Shown here: positions 12,090 to 26,974 of the stretch, in pieces
Layout: the number at the start of each line of letters is the position of its first letter
How positions within the stretch are numbered: position 1 is the first letter of the stretch
DNA from: Phocoena phocoena
Taxonomy: Eukaryota > Chordata > Mammalia > Artiodactyla > Phocoenidae
Reading direction: 5' to 3'
DNA length: 64,000 nucleotides
Assembly (NCBI RefSeq): GCF_963924675.1
Contig: NC_089235.1
Span: 55,701,520-55,765,519 of the forward strand
The notes under the pieces: generated by a model
Seen by the model: the letters and a program-made list of their open reading frames with translations, nothing else
Database searches by the model: none
What the model was told of the DNA's origin: nothing
Translations under genes and position numbers: made by a program

Positions 12090-13224
12090 CCAGTTTTTAA
12101 ATGTTTTCATATTAAATAACAATAAAGGAGATAATATCTTGAGCTATCTGTATAAAAAGACAACTTGTATAATAAGCTTGCAGTTCAAAATATGGAGGAA
12201 TGACCTAAAATTTTATGGTATTAATTTCCTTTTATTATTACATGGAAGATACATTATTTTTCTGGACAATAAATACATAGATAATAGAAAGATAAGGTAT
12301 TTTATTACCTTCTATTTCTTTATATTATTTTCCCTATTTTCCTTCATCTTCTTACGTTTTCTCCCCTCTGCCTCTCTTGCCTATGTCTTTACCCTGTCCT
12401 TTTCCTTCCTTACTTTTTCTTCTGTCCTCAAACTGTAGCCACTACAGTAAAATGTCCTATGTATATCACTGATAAATAGTTTTTAAATGTAGCTTGGACC
12501 AATTTTTGAGTGTTATTACTGCGTACATCCTTGTTTCTCAATGTTTGTTCAAATAAACTAGGCTTCAAAATACCAAATACTGTTGCTAAAATACAGACGA
12601 ATAGATGAAGGATTTATATATTTGTCATTTCCAGGGTGGAAGGACATGAAATATTTTGAATCATAAAGTCTTCAAGTAGTATAGGGGTAGAAAAGAGTAA
12701 GTAAAATAGTGAATTATGGCAACATATGATTGTTCTTTAATCAAGTTAATAACTTGAAATAACTTGAAAATAACTGCCATAACTTCATATACAGATATTT
12801 AAATTTTTACTATAGAATACAGTATAGCTAATCTAAGAGTTGTTTCCTTTCTTTTTTTTAAACTTCTATTTCTCTTATTTGAATCTGAGACATTTGCTTC
12901 TTGGATGTGATTTCAAGATTTAAAAAAAAAATAATTCAGCAAATAGTATTAAGTCCTTCTCAGTCTAAAAAGAGAAACCTGATGTTTGCTTTTCACAAAA
13001 TGAAAAATATGTAAAATAAATAAATAAACAAAGAAACTTGAAGGCTAGAAATGGAATGGAAAACTTGAGTCAAAGATGAAGAACATTAGTGAATATATAG
13101 TTATGGCATATTGAAATAAAAGATATATAACCATATGACAAACTGAAGTAAGTTTTAAGAAAGGGTTTCTGTTGTGTGTGCCCTGCTGTTTAATACTTCT
13201 GAAATATTTAACTAAGTGAGTAAC

Positions 13225-13700
13225 TGGGTTACTGAACATGTCATTCCCTTACTAAAAGCCATTCAGCACCTTCAAAGCCCTTCAACTTCAGTCCCTGCCT
13301 ACTTCTCCAGCTTTGTTTTCTGCAGCTCCTCCTCTGAAACAGAATGCTCCAAACATACTGGATGACTTATAATTTTTTTGAACTCAGCCTATCCATTAGT
13401 GCTTCTGTTTCAAAGTCTTACTCTTGTCTGATGCATTTGAAATGTTAGCACATCTCAAAACCCAGATCAAGTCTCATCCTCTGTGAAACAAACACTTCCT
13501 GAACCTCTCCTCCATCAACCCAAGGAGAACTGTTGATTTTCTTCTTGGTACCTCTGTCATGTATGCTTCTGTTATTGCAGTTAGCAATTTTATGGCTATC
13601 ATTTCATCACTTTTTTGATTTTCTTCTCAGGCTATTGTTATTGAAAAGCAGGTGCTGTATCTTAATGGTCCCAATGTTTTCAATTGAACAAATATTCCAT
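13225..13700 (+). repeat. LINE2 3' region
   Basis: The order of phrases matches sense LINE2: CATTCCCTTACTAAAAGCCATTC, then CTCCTCTGAAACAGAATGCTCC, then CCCAGATCAAGTCTCATCCTC and CTTCCTGAACCTCTCCTCC. Old and diverged. Confidence 0.7.
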
Positions 13701-13839
13701 ATTACTTTTGAAAAACTGGTATGATTCAATATAATTTACTGTAAATACACAAATTAACCTATTCTCACACTAACCAACATACGTCAAGAGTAAGACAATC
13801 ATCAAGAGTAAATATGTGTACATTAGATACTGTTAAGCA

Positions 13840-13990
13840 CCTTTTGTTCATTATATCACTTACTTGTCACAGCAACCTTAAGAAATGTCTACAATTCTTA
13901 TCCCCATTATGCGTATGAGGAAACTAATGCCCAGGAAGTTTAAAGTACAGAAAGTCTCACACATTCAGCTAGATGGACCCCATGTTTTTA
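13840..13990 (-). repeat. MIR-like fragment
   Basis: TTATCCCCATTATGCGTATG followed by AGGAAACTAATGCCCAGGAAG and an ACACATTCAGCTAGATGG tract follows the antisense MIR order. Confidence 0.6.
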
Positions 13991-15009
13991 ACTATCTGTA
14001 GTCACCTATTATATTTCATTTACATCAAACCCTTTGAAGAGCACCATATTTAGACTTGCTTTCCATGTTTTAAGTGTGATATAAAGAACTAAAGAGGATC
14101 CAGGGAGGAATAACAAAAATGATATAGCCTCTTTTAGGAAAAGTGAAAAAATCAAATAATTTAAAATAGACTAAAAACAGTATAGATTAGTTACAACAGA
14201 TTCCAAATGAATGACAATCTTTTAGTGGGATTATGAATTAACTCAAACAAAATTTTAACTCAGCTTTTTAGCTTAAGTGCCTGGTCAATTAATTAATATA
14301 GTAACGCTGCATAAACTCATTCTGAGGGATAATTAACTTTTAGCTAGTACCCATAGTGTTATTATGAGACAAAGATTGATCATCCTTTTTTGTATCTCCA
14401 GAGCAGATAGAATAAGAAGAAACACATTTACTAATCTACAGGAAATTCTGATTTTAGAAATATGATATTGAAAATCTGAGAGATGAGGGACTCAAATAAC
14501 AAAACTGTTTTGTATTTTTAATTAAATATAATATTGAATTGGGATCCAGATATATAAAAAAGAAGTGTTGCTCTCCAAGAGCTCACAATGAAGTTTATAC
14601 ATTGGGTCAAGGAAGAAATCCTGGTATGTAATTGCTTGTTCATTCAGGAGTAAAGGTGGTAGACTTCAGAATAAACAAACAACTTTAAGATGGCCTATAA
14701 AAATCATTGACTAAGAGCAAGGAAAATTCTTATATTGTTGCTGGTTATACCTCCAAACATGTCTTTCTTTTTGATACTGTAAAAGCCCCTTATGAAAATC
14801 CTTCTATCTTCTTATAAGGATTCCAGTGAGGTAGAAAAATCAAACGCTTATTCCTACTTACAACATGCTTGTAATAATAAACAGAATTTTTGTTTTAGGC
14901 TCATTGTAACAGTTAAGATACTGCATAAAACAGATTTCTATTTCTCAAGAATAAACCCCAGTGAAGGAGGTAATCCAAGAAAATCTGGAGATGTATAATC
15001 AAGTTCAAT

Positions 15010-15110
15010 TCAATTTTATTCAAATTAACCAATATTTATAATTAGTTACTATGTGTTAGGCACTGTTACGGGCCCTAGGAGCTATACAAGTTAATAATAC
15101 ATGATTCCTG
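15010..15110 (-). repeat. L2-like 3' fragment
   Basis: ACCAATATTTATAATTAGTT then ACTATGTGTTAGGCACTGTT and GGGCCCTAGGAGCTATACAA match the antisense L2 end. Diverged. Confidence 0.55.
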
Positions 15111-15119
15111 AACATCAAA

Positions 15120-15600
15120 ATCCCAGTACATCATTCAAGATCCATCATGGTTTTGCCCTTATAACATAGTGAATGCCTTGAAGTCTGTACCTCACTGTCT
15201 TTCATTTCTGTGTCTTTGCATATACCTCTGTCACTTGGACCACACTTTCCCTATCTTAGTTCTACCAAAGTAAGTATCACTTTTCATTTGGAACCTATGA
15301 CTCAGGGAGCAATGCCTCCATCAAGCTTTCCCTGTCCTATAAACAGTTTAAAATTATGTGACTCTATAGCTCCCTGGCCTGTTTCCTTAGTACTGTATTA
15401 CTACAAGCTGTATGGCTGTCATATCCCTTACACTATGTTGCTTTCACAGCAGGGACCATTTACAACTTTCTGTTTGTTTGTTTTTTCCCTCAGATCCTCA
15501 TTCTTAACAGGTGCTCAAAAAAGTTTAATGATTCTAGTGGCCAGAATAGAAACTACTTGCAGTCAACATTGGAATCTTTATTTAAAGTGATTTTTCTTGC
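15120..15600 (+). repeat. LINE2-like fragment
   Basis: Contains TTTGCATATACCTCTGTCAC, TCCATCAAGCTTTCCCTGTC and CAGCAGGGACCATTTACAAC in the order expected for sense LINE2. An open frame across it is a by-product of the pyrimidine-rich strand. Confidence 0.6.
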
Positions 15601-15812
15601 TTTCTACCTCCATTTCCACTCCTCACAGCAAAAATAATTTAAATAGATTGAATTGAGTTTAGGATAAACTAGAAAACTTAAGCCTTGGATGAATTAAAAA
15701 TGTTTACTTAAATCTGAGAAATAATGGAATGAAAAATACCACTTATGAGTTGTATAATATTTAACATTATTGTCAGTTAAATATATAATTATATAAAATA
15801 GATTGTTCTCTA

Positions 15813-16949
<1,137 letters not shown>

Positions 16950-17030
16950 CTATTTCAAATTCATCATCTTCTGTCAAAATTTCAGCATTGGGTACAGGTG
17001 GTGGAGGTTGACACACTCTTAGTTGATAGG
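16950..17030 (-). CDS. CSMD3: CSMD3 exon: sushi 13, first part (81 nt)
   Basis: This 81-nt, phase 1-1 exon encodes AYQLRVCQPPPPVPNAEILT followed by EDDEFEIG. It holds only the first sushi cysteine and a proline-rich turn followed by an acidic stretch. The acceptor is TTTTTATAG and the donor is ATAG|GTAAAG. It pairs with the 114-nt exon at 15878 across a 958-nt intron. It follows a 9.9-kb intron, so correct recognition of this small exon spans a long distance. Confidence 0.93.
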
Positions 17031-17454
17031 CTATAAAAATAGACAATGTTTATTCCTTCTCTGAGCAGCTATACATATTCACATATGTGAAAAAAGAAAA
17101 TTACATAAGGTTTACTTATAAAAATAAAAATATATGGTAAAATTTATCAAGTTTCAACTATTTCTTTATTTTAAAAAATGCTACAACATTGAGGGAAAAT
17201 TAATCATTCCTTAAATATTTTCCCATGGTAAGAATGCTTACCTTTTAACTCCTTATTTCTCACCCTCATTCTAGTCCTTCTGATTATGTGCTTCTATCTT
17301 GGCATAATCACAATTTGGAATTATACACTCATGTTTGTTTATGTGCTCAATGCCTAGCTTCCCAAGGTTCATCACAGAATCCCCTGCATCTAGCAAAGTA
17401 CCTAGCATTCAGTCATAATTGTGAACAATACTCAAGGCTTACTCCATTCCAAGG

Positions 17455-17680
17455 AATATTATGAACATTTTACTTATATTAACTCTTAGTCCTCACAAAA
17501 ATTTTATTTATTTTATTACTTAATTTATGTAACGAGTTCTATAATTATTCCCATTATATAAAAGAAAAACTGTTAAAAGAATTAAAGAATTTGTCCAACT
17601 CATACAGCTATAATATGGCAGAGCTGGGATTTGAACATAGACAGTCTGGCTCCGGAGCCTTCTTTCACCATGCTAGATTA
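17455..17680 (-). repeat. MIR SINE
   Basis: Contains TTACTTATATTAACTCTTAG, ATTCCCATTATATAAAAG, CAACTCATACAGCTATAATA and GGCAGAGCTGGGATTTGAAC in antisense MIR order. The last motif is a very well preserved MIR core. Confidence 0.8.
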
Positions 17681-17984
17681 GTATGTTTATGTTAAATTTT
17701 ATGTTTCTAAACTGGTCATCCCATTAGATTAGGTAGATTCTTATTTGGCATAAGGTAAAGGCCACTGAAAAAAGGTCTCTATGAATCTAAGTATCATGAC
17801 TACTGGCCCTATATGATATCTGTATCACAATTGTTTGCTTGATTAAAGCCTTGTTTTCACTAGTTGTCTTCAAAGATGTAATATACTATTATTAATTTAA
17901 GAAACACATTTTATGCTGTTATAACCTTTGAAGAAAAATGTGTTTTATATGCATAATTTTATTACTTAAACTTAGGAGTTAATT

Positions 17985-18115
17985 TCTTTATGTACCTCAA
18001 TTTGGAGATAAAAAGAAGGAGGTTTAAAGGCATAGTAACTTGCCCGAGATCACACAACTAGTACAGGGTTTATCCAGAAGCTCAGCCTATGTCCTTTAAC
18101 TTGAAAGCCCATATC
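17985..18115 (-). repeat. MIR-like SINE fragment
   Basis: GGTTTAAAGGCATAGTAACT, TGCCCGAGATCACACAACTA and CCAGAAGCTCAGCCTATGTC follow antisense MIR order. Confidence 0.7.
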
Positions 18116-20984
18116 TTCAGTATGGGCCCTATTGTGAGAGTATTATGAGAGTACTGAGGAATATCAACTAGACTAGTTAAGGAAAATTCCGATAAAAAGA
18201 AATGAATGAGATAAATTTTAAAGGATGAGTAAGATTTTTTCCAGTGCTGAAGGGTAATCATTGGCAGAAAAGCATTCAGATAGAGGAGGAAACATGAGCA
18301 AAAATTACAATTATCAAGGTAAAAGGTAGTTGTGAGAAATGCCAGAGAGGTAAGGGAAGGGGGAGAGGAAGATACAGAGAGCCATACAGGGAGAAATCCT
18401 TACGAGATTATGCTTTATTTATTCATTGTTTTATTGGAGTATAATTGCTTTAGAGGAGAGCATTTTACCTGATCTTTGTTTGCCTGTAAACTTGTTTTTA
18501 TTCTTCATGCTAATCAAAAATTTTATTTTAAAGAAGAAGCACATTTTTATCAATGAGGAATTCATGACTCCTGTCATCTGTAGAACCTGCTTAGAATGAC
18601 TTAGATAACTTAGCTGGAGAGTTTAAAAGACTAGAGGTTGGAAATCATTATTATGAGGAAGATGATGCTCAGAGATACTGTGTTATTTTCCCATGACCGC
18701 GTGGGTGATGTGAGCTAAATTCTCTTATTCTCCATTCTTTGGTAACATCAGCATTTTATAAACTGTCCCTAGAGACAAGGGATCACCTTGGGGTCATGGA
18801 GGGTGTGAGGAGGTGTAATGTCCGTACCTCCTTCCTCTACCTCAATAAGAGCAATTCTATTTTCATCAATTTTATAGATTTGAATTCTGAATAAACTTTC
18901 CTTCGAACAAATTTTCTACAATCTCCACCTAAGTGATTTCACTGATCCTTTTGACTTCAAGTCTGACTTTGTGTCTCAATTCCCAATTTTACATCACCAG
19001 GATAAACATGTCTTCTGAGCTCTTCACTACCTACCTCCTCCTACCCTTTACTCTTATTTTCTAATCACAGAACACTGTTTTGTAGAACATACAATCATGA
19101 CATGTAGGATACGATGCCCTTGCATAGTTATTAAATAAGTCAATGGTGTCTTAAAGGTGAATGGCATGTCAAATAAAATGATTCATGTAAAAGAGAACAC
19201 AGATTTAGCTTAAATGTGTAAATATCTATGTTACGCAGTTTTTTCATTAATGATCATCACTTTGAACTGTTTCTAAATAGAACAATCCATGGAAAACATG
19301 GACTAAAATACATGCTCGTGCTATTTAAAATTTTGATGATACAATTTAAAAGTTTCAATTCTGCCCGTAACTGGATATCATAACTTGTTTCAACATTTAT
19401 TATTTTCCATTTATTAGTTTACTTTTTCACTATTTGTGACTCCATCTAGGCTTTAAGTAACATAAGGGAGACTCTTCATGTGTCTTTTTCACAATTGAGT
19501 AATAAGCTCCTTTCACTTTATTTATAATCCAACAAATATTTGCTAAGTAATACACAAAATATAGGTTTTTTCAGGAGGGAAAGAGTCTCTAAACAAATAG
19601 TCTTCCCTAAAAAGTACCTCTAAAACTGCAAATGGGGATGAAACAGAGGCAATTGTGGGTTAGAGTGCATGTCAGTATCTTTTGAGGATGACCATTGTTT
19701 GAACAGTGCTCTGTTTTCATTCAAATGTGTACAGATGTCTGGTTCCTGGTCCAAAAAATTTGCTTCTTAAAATCACTTTAGAGTTTAATTCTGGCAATAT
19801 ATTTGGTTATTTTTCAATTCCTATTTTCTTTGTAATGATATAACCAACCCAATTCCAGAAAAGAATGCTGCTGCTTTTATCTACTTCAGTTCAACTGAGC
19901 TATTAATATTAAAGGCTTCTTCAAAAAAAGACACAACAGGACACTGGCAAATTGCCATTCCTTCTCTAAACCACAGAAGCACAAGTGCACAACCTTTCTG
20001 CCAAATAAGGATGCAGTATTTCTTAACAGAGGAAAAGAAAATGTTCTATGTGCTCTTATAAATTCTAAGTTCTCTATAACCACTGTTGTACTTCAGTGGT
20101 GACCCAGATTATTTCAAGTATGATAACTTCATGATTTGGGGAAGATTTGGAGGAGGAAAAGCACTGATAATTACATACTCAGTTATGTAATTCTGGTAAT
20201 GCTATTTCAAAAGTTATGTAAAATAACTTTAAGCAGCTCCACTTGAAAGTAGAGTTAGGAGTATTTAAACAAATGCTATCTGAGTTCTAACTAAGAAGAA
20301 AAAATAATTAGTAATTTTTTTTTCCATTTTGGAGAAAGTCTGCTAGTGAATTGATATGAACCATACAGGTAAGTTTCAGTGGTGCTTAAATTACTTACAA
20401 ATATCACGTTTTATCTGTTAGTATTTTATAATCCATTTGTTTCTCTGCCTATAGAAGGGAGAATCTTTGAATTCAAGAGAAAATGTTCAGCCCTAGATTT
20501 GGAGATGTGACAGAGAAATGGAATGGATCATTAGAAATGGATCAACAAGAAGTTACTAGGTATTTTCCTAGAGATGGAAAAACAGAAGTATAGTAAACAA
20601 GCTTTTGGGAAATATCCTGAATTATCCATAAGAAAATTCCAATATCTTTTGCATGAAGTGACTTCCCCATATTCCAGTAGCTAATGGAAAGTATCCTACC
20701 TTAGTACTGAGACCATTAGAGTCTGAAAAGTAATGTGCTAAAGGTCTCTTCTCTACATGGTTGAGTTGCCTGGCACATTAGTAGATAACAGAGCACATCA
20801 GAGGTGACAATTTTTTCTTTGTCAGTCTCTATTTTCCTTTTTCTGTTTACTACCATAGTTTGGTTTGTTTTGGCTATGAAGGAACACGTTTTAGCTCTTT
20901 AACCATCACTTTATTCTGCACATTGAAAAGAAAAGACTAAAGAAAAAAAAGCAAAAGAAAACAAAGCAAAAGAAAACAAAGTAC

Positions 20985-21590
20985 AGCCCCTGTATGCTGT
21001 TGGCTTGGAGCCGGCCTGGCTCTAACTGATAGGCCATGATTTTCTACTGTTGACTGTAATCAATTTAACTAACAACTAACATCAGACATGATAGCTCTTT
21101 GACCTTGTTGGAACAAGACAAAAATAAGACCTTTCCCAAATCATGTCTGAGCATAGAAAAGACAAAACAAAAACCATAAAACAAAATGAAAACGCTATCC
21201 AAACCACCAATATGACCAAGATCCCTCCATCTCAGCTAGTACAAGAGAATGCTGCTACCCCACGCCAATCATAGTTTTAGGTGTGTTCCATACCTTCCAC
21301 CTTCTAGAAAAAAATTAAGATACCCAATTATAGAACTGCTGCAATTTTCTTAGAGCACCCAACCCAGAGGAAAAGCATGCTTCCTTGAACTTTCCAGAAC
21401 CATCTTACACAGCCCAAATCCTATAACAAGGCCCACCTAACACCCTCTCACTGAGACTCCATGGGGTTTCTCATGGTGTGTTGTCCCACACATTACAGTG
21501 AGCCTACAAACTCAACTTTGTTTAACTACAGAGATGTTCCTGATGGACTTTGGCTGGAGGGGGCTGAGATACTGTAGAATAAAAATGCCA
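20985..21590 (+). repeat. Possible degraded LTR-like relic, unclassified
   Basis: A block of distinctly higher GC and complexity than its surroundings, including CTTTGACCTTGTTGGAACAA, CCCACGCCAATCATAGTTTT and CAAACTCAACTTTGTTTAAC. It has the look of an old LTR (CCAAT-like motif, late A/T-rich segment), but I cannot name a family and see no terminal repeats or duplicated flanks. Confidence 0.3.
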
Positions 21591-22603
21591 TCTTATCACA
21601 CACAGCAAAATACCAAAATATGGTAAGGAATTTTGACATGACTTTTTGTCATTTAAGTAATCACTAAGTAGTCATTTAAATAATAGTAAATGGCAATATC
21701 TTTTCATCATTATAGTTTTACTAGTTTGGTTTTTTAGCTGTATATATATATAATTGTATGATGTTCATACCCCCTATGCTCTCTGGAAATCAAACAATGA
21801 AACATTTCATCAGCTCAATGCTCTGTCTACTGAAATATGAAAGGAGGTCTGATCTTTACGTTGTGGGAGGTAATGGGGTCACACAGTTCAAAGCAATGGT
21901 GATTTATGTTTTATATAAAATGTGTCCTTATATCTACAGTAGACTCTTTTAGGATAAGACTTTGTGGAGTTAAATATACTTGTCCCCAAATACAGCATTC
22001 ATTGTAAAGGCAATATAACCTTAAAAGATGACCTAAAAGGTATTACAGGCTTTTAAAATACATTTCTTAAAAATAATCTGAAATTCAATATATAATCAAC
22101 CCACTCATTCACAGAAACTGTGCCAATAACAGAAAACAATGGATAATATATATTATTAAATTGTATTATCCTAAGAAAATCTTCTGTAATAATTGAGGTT
22201 CCCTAATATCTGATATTAGAAAAAGAGGTACCCTGGATAATAGATTTAAACATTAAAATGATACCTTTTGTTTTAAATTAATAAATATATATTCTGGCTA
22301 TACTACAGTGGTTGGCATAAGTCAGATTCCCAATAAACTTATCTTATTTTCTCGTCACACAGGGACCATAGCACATTTTGGAAACTACAAAGAGGAACAC
22401 ACTAATTTGTGATAAACCTACCAACATATTGTTGTTAGCCTGTAGGTCCTGGGGAAGAGAAGCACTAAAAAGTTCAAAGTTCAAAGTTGTAATTAGGAGA
22501 GGTATTTTCTAGAAAGTGAGATGACTTATCTTGATAAAAATGAAAATCATTGTTAATTTTTAAAGAAAAATTATGTTTACATACCATTAACTATAATCTA
22601 TGC

Positions 22604-22700
22604 ATGAGATAATACCAGCTTAGGACACTACCTGGCACTTGGTAAGAACTCGGTATAGTTTAGCTATTATTATGATTGCTGTTATTGTTGTCATTATTTA
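22604..22700 (+). repeat. MIR-like 3' fragment
   Basis: ACACTACCTGGCACTTGGTA, then AGAACTCGGTATAGTTTAGC and a TATTATTATGATTG run match the sense MIR 3' end. A second MIR copy follows directly. Confidence 0.65.
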
Positions 22701-22704
22701 AAAA

Positions 22705-22945
22705 GAGGTCAGTCCTTAAGTCAGACAGACCTATTTTGAATTCCCGGCAGCCCTTCTATTTATTAGTTCTCTGGCTTTATATATGTTACAAATTTCTGTC
22801 TTTTGGTTCTTTAATTATTAAAATAGGGATAATAATACTTATATTGCAGAGTTATTACAAAAATTAGCATGGAAAGCATCTAGCATAGTGCCTGGCATAT
22901 TAAGTATTCAGCAAATGGTAGCTATCACTATTAGAGTGACTATAC
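22705..22945 (+). repeat. MIR SINE, nearly full length
   Basis: AAGTCAGACAGACCTATTTT, GAATTCCCGGCAGCCCTTCT, AAAATAGGGATAATAATACT and ATAGTGCCTGGCATATTAAG appear in sense MIR order over about 240 bp. Confidence 0.8.
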
Positions 22946-23090
22946 AAAGTTAATGTCTGCAAAAACTTGCAGTTGAAACAGGTTTTGTGTAATTTACTTT
23001 CAGGAAGTCATTGATTAGGACTGAATACTGTTATTATTTATTATAAGACAAACCCATCTTGACTCTATGGCAGATATCAAGAAAATTCAG

Positions 23091-23309
23091 GGGCTTCCCT
23101 GGTGGCGCAGTGGTTGAGAGTCCTCCTGCCGATGCAGGGGACATGGGTTCGTGCCCCGGTCCGGGAAGATCCGACATGCCGCGGAGCGGCTAGGCCCGTG
23201 AGCCATGGCCGCCAAGCCTGCGCATCCGGAGCCTGCATGTCCAGAGCCTGTGCTCCGCAACGGGAGAGGCCACAACAGTGAGAGGCTCGCGTACCGCAAA
23301 AAAAAAAAA
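23091..23309 (+). mobile_element. CHR-type tRNA-derived SINE, short form
   Basis: Starts GGGCTTCCCTGGTGGCGCAG, contains the B-box-like GGGTTCGTGCCCCGGT and the CCGCGGAGCGGCTAGGCCCG block, and ends in poly(A). It is flanked by AAGAAAATTCAG at 23079-23090 and 23310-23321, a 12-bp target-site duplication. The family marks cetartiodactyls and this form cetaceans. Antisense to CSMD3. Confidence 0.95.
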
Positions 23310-24839
23310 AAGAAAATTCAGCTCTTTCTTTAGGGAATTACGGTTATAGTAATACAGAGAAAGACTAGCAGATTTCCTCAGATGAAGAAGAAATACGGTA
23401 TCTGAGATAAAGTGCCTCAACATTTATGCCTGCCCTATTTCTTCATTGCATAGAACTTTCATTTTCCAAAGCTTTTTATGAATGTTATTTTTGATCATGA
23501 AAGGTTTTATGAAGGTGATGTTTTATAAAAGACAGATATCTGACTAGATCTCATAAAAACACATTTTTCTCCTTTCAGACATATTAAAAATATATTAATA
23601 AATAAAACTTAAGTAATTAATGTGACCTTAAGAAAATATATGAAAATACTGATCTGTTAAATTTATAAAATAAGTACACAAGTCCTAAGAAACCACTTCT
23701 GACTTATAGGTTTGGGCATAACAGAAGGAGCTATTATATCACTAAGAGAATATAAAGAAAACTGAGTGGGGTAGTAAACCATTTTAAGCTTAGGTATATT
23801 AAATCATCTTAAACTAAGTGTTAAATAGTGAATTATCTCCCTGGTTAACTTATGAAAAAGTACCAAATGACCTGACCAGTTTTTTGTTTGTTTTTTTTTT
23901 ACCATTATGAGAGCTCATTTTGGCACTAAGCTATAGCTACTGAATACGAGCCATGGATATGAATATTATATTTTCGGTTATATTAAATTGTACTAATTAT
24001 ATTAATACCAATTTGAAAACACGCATCTTTTTTGTTTTTGTGAGGAGGGATGAGCACACATGTACATAATTGTAAAATAACCTTTTTAAAAGTTGTCACT
24101 AAGACAGCTCAAATAAACTCAATTAGACATTTTAAAAAGAATCGAACACACATGACCATAAGACTAAACTATAATTACTTAGTCAATAATAAAGCTATGA
24201 AAGGATTAAGAAGCATAAGTGTGATCTGTGTCCTCATAAAAGCACTCACTATTATTAAACTCACAAGGCATATAAAACAATACAGCATACGTAAGTTCTG
24301 AAAAGTCTGGTGAAAAGAGTAAGTGCAATCATAGAAAAGATGGTAGTGATCCCTATGAGTTTGAAGTATCAAGAAAAGGAGAAATGGGGACTTAAGATAG
24401 GTAGAGTTAAAGAACTGAAGATGAGTAAGAAACCATTTAAGAATGGAAGTTCAGGGGGCAGTGAGAGTAAGAATCTAATGGGAGTCAGAGTAGGCACCGG
24501 GGAATAAGAATCAATGAACCAGATGATAGGGTAGCTTTAAATCTGATTTAATGAAGGCATCATGCGTTCTTGAAAAGGTGAGTCAGGGTGAAAGCATGCT
24601 TAGGAAAATTATCCTACTAGGGCTAGTAGAATATAAGGCATCTGTCAATTTTTAACATGACCCCTGGCTACCTCTCCAAATTTCAAGGTTATTTTAAGGT
24701 TTGGGTAAAATTGCCAGAGATGTTGATTCAAATGTTAGGCTTCTCTAAGCTCTGGCAATTGGGCCTTATTATAACATTTAAAATATAAGTATAAATAAAT
24801 ATAAATACTCTATTAGAAAAACTAATATGTGAGGTAAGA

Positions 24840-25190
24840 TATTGTAAGGAAAGGAATATTTACCGAACATACACTGTTCTAGGAACTATGCTAACTGTAT
24901 ATTACTCATTCTCTCCAATCATTTCATCTCTGCAACGCAATGTTGATGATAGTGATAATGACAGCACTTACATGGGTTGAGCTATACAAAATTGTCAATA
25001 TTCAGCATTTCTGCCAACAATTTCATACGGTTCAACCTAATACATGCCAGCAATTGGAGTAATTTCTATATATACAGTATCTCGTTAATCTTCTCAGCAA
25101 TTATATCATGTTGTGTTATAGCTGAAGAAAGTGGAAACCAAAGGATAACTTGTCCAAAGTCAGCTGAAAAACAAAGCCCTAAACAAATAT
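24840..25190 (-). repeat. MIR-like fragments
   Basis: CATACACTGTTCTAGGAACT, then ACAGTATCTCGTTAATCTTC, TAGCTGAAGAAAGTGGAAAC and ATAACTTGTCCAAAGTCAGC resemble one or two antisense MIR copies. Diverged. Confidence 0.5.
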
Positions 25191-25398
25191 TTGATCTTCC
25201 TTATTCCTAAAATAATTCTATTTTTAATATACATGATTCAGAACCTAGTAACAAAAATCATGTGAAACAGAATTTGGAATGAGAATATATGTATATACAT
25301 TCACATAAGTGTCTATGTAAATCTATGTTCATATTTTGTATGTGTTTACCTACATTCTGTCATCCTTGTATTTTCTATGTAAAGATTTTCACATTTTT

Positions 25399-25436
25399 AC
25401 ACACACACAAACACACACACAAACACACACACACAG
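25399..25436 (+). repeat. (AC)n microsatellite, interrupted
   Basis: About 38 bp of AC repeats broken twice by an extra AA. Candidate length-variable locus. Confidence 0.95.
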
Positions 25437-26974
25437 ATACTGACATCCTTTTCTCTGACAATATTTCCCCTTTGAAATGTTTCCTAAGTTTTATAAGAAT
25501 TTTCCACTCCCTATAAGGTTATTTTATGGATATTTACAGTCCATCAATGAACAGTCCCTTCTTTATCACTTGTTCAGGCAAGATACAAAATAATAAAAAG
25601 TTATGCGGGGATCTGTGAAGAGAGAAAATGTACAAAATACAGTTCAGGAACGAATTCATCTTTTGAACTTAAAATCATTTAGTTTAGTAGTTCTTGAGCT
25701 ATGATTACCTTTCAAAGTAATAAAGCTATTGTTGCAGCTTTAGACTGTATATACATACTGCCAGTACAAATGACCAATTCATTAAAAAAGGCAAAGGAGT
25801 TATTTAAAAAAATAAACAGCCTGAATCAAAGTTATCTAACTGAACTCCCTGCTTTCTAATTGGCTATGCCAGATAATACATGCAGCTCTGGCTACTATAG
25901 AAGCACAAATTGGGCACCATCTACTGATTGATAAGTGCTGAGATTAAGCAAATCAAATATTTTCTGGTCTGTTCTCTGAGTATTTCTAGACCCAATGTGC
26001 TTTAAGTGTCTTTGTGTATAACCATATTTGACTTACCATATTTTTCATGTAATATAAGCTTTGAGTATCAAAGATTTTCTTACTTTGTGTTAAAAAAAAG
26101 AAGAAAATATTAAATTGTATGTTAATGTAATGGACAAGGTACACATTCACCCTGGAAATTTTAATATAAGTTTTGCAAATTTAATTTAGTAGTTTATTGA
26201 TCCTGTGATGCTCATGGAATTGGTCTGACAAAGTCATATGAAACAGAATGTGCTTATGAAACTATGGGCATAGCAGATGAAAGGATATAATCACTAGAAA
26301 TAAACATTTTCTTATTTATAATGAAATACAATTTAACATAACAGGAAATTTTAAAAAATCCTCTGAAACCATCTGAATGTTCTTTCAAAAAGTTAATGTT
26401 ATGAAGAGAGATTCCAGAATAATTATATACAAAGAATTGAAATTGAAACTCTTCATAAATTATTTCACGGGAGTAAAAGCTAAGAACTTAATGATCTGAA
26501 ATAGTCACTTAAAGCTGTAGGATTCTAGAATAGATATAGTTGTGAAACAGAGTATAAATGAATGAGTAATGTGATCCAAAGCATAAAGTTATTCGATGCT
26601 AATTTTAGAAAGACTCACAGCAGGTTAAATAGATTAAACATTTTGTATTGAAAAAAATCGATTGATGTTTTAAGACTACATGCAATAAAATATGAACAGC
26701 TGGTTCTCTTTTATGCATTTCCATGCAAAAATAATTATTTTCTACTGGGGTAATTACTGACTGATTTATTTCCTATCTCCATTTGCTCACATTTTAATGT
26801 CCCTAAATGCTTAGAAGAGGCCGTTCTTTGCAAGTAAATGTATTTGAAATGATAAAAAAGTGTCAAATTTTAATACCTTTGCAATCATTGGTTGAATATA
26901 TATATTACACTCAATTTTTCAAGGACAATTTCAAACAGTGCCAGACGAAATAGAAATGCCTAGATGATACCAAC

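Larger units (their letters stand above)
17031..26974. other. CSMD3 intron between CUB 13 and sushi 13 (9.9 kb)
   Basis: Mostly old, unassignable AT-rich sequence. Recognisable pieces: MIR relics (17455-17680, 17985-18115, 22604-22945, 24840-25190), a short L1-end scrap near 18415-18455, a possible LTR-like relic (20985-21590), a SINE (23091-23309) and a CA microsatellite (25399-25436). I see no gene in 18456-20984, 21600-22600, 23330-24830 or 25440-26974. Confidence 0.8.
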
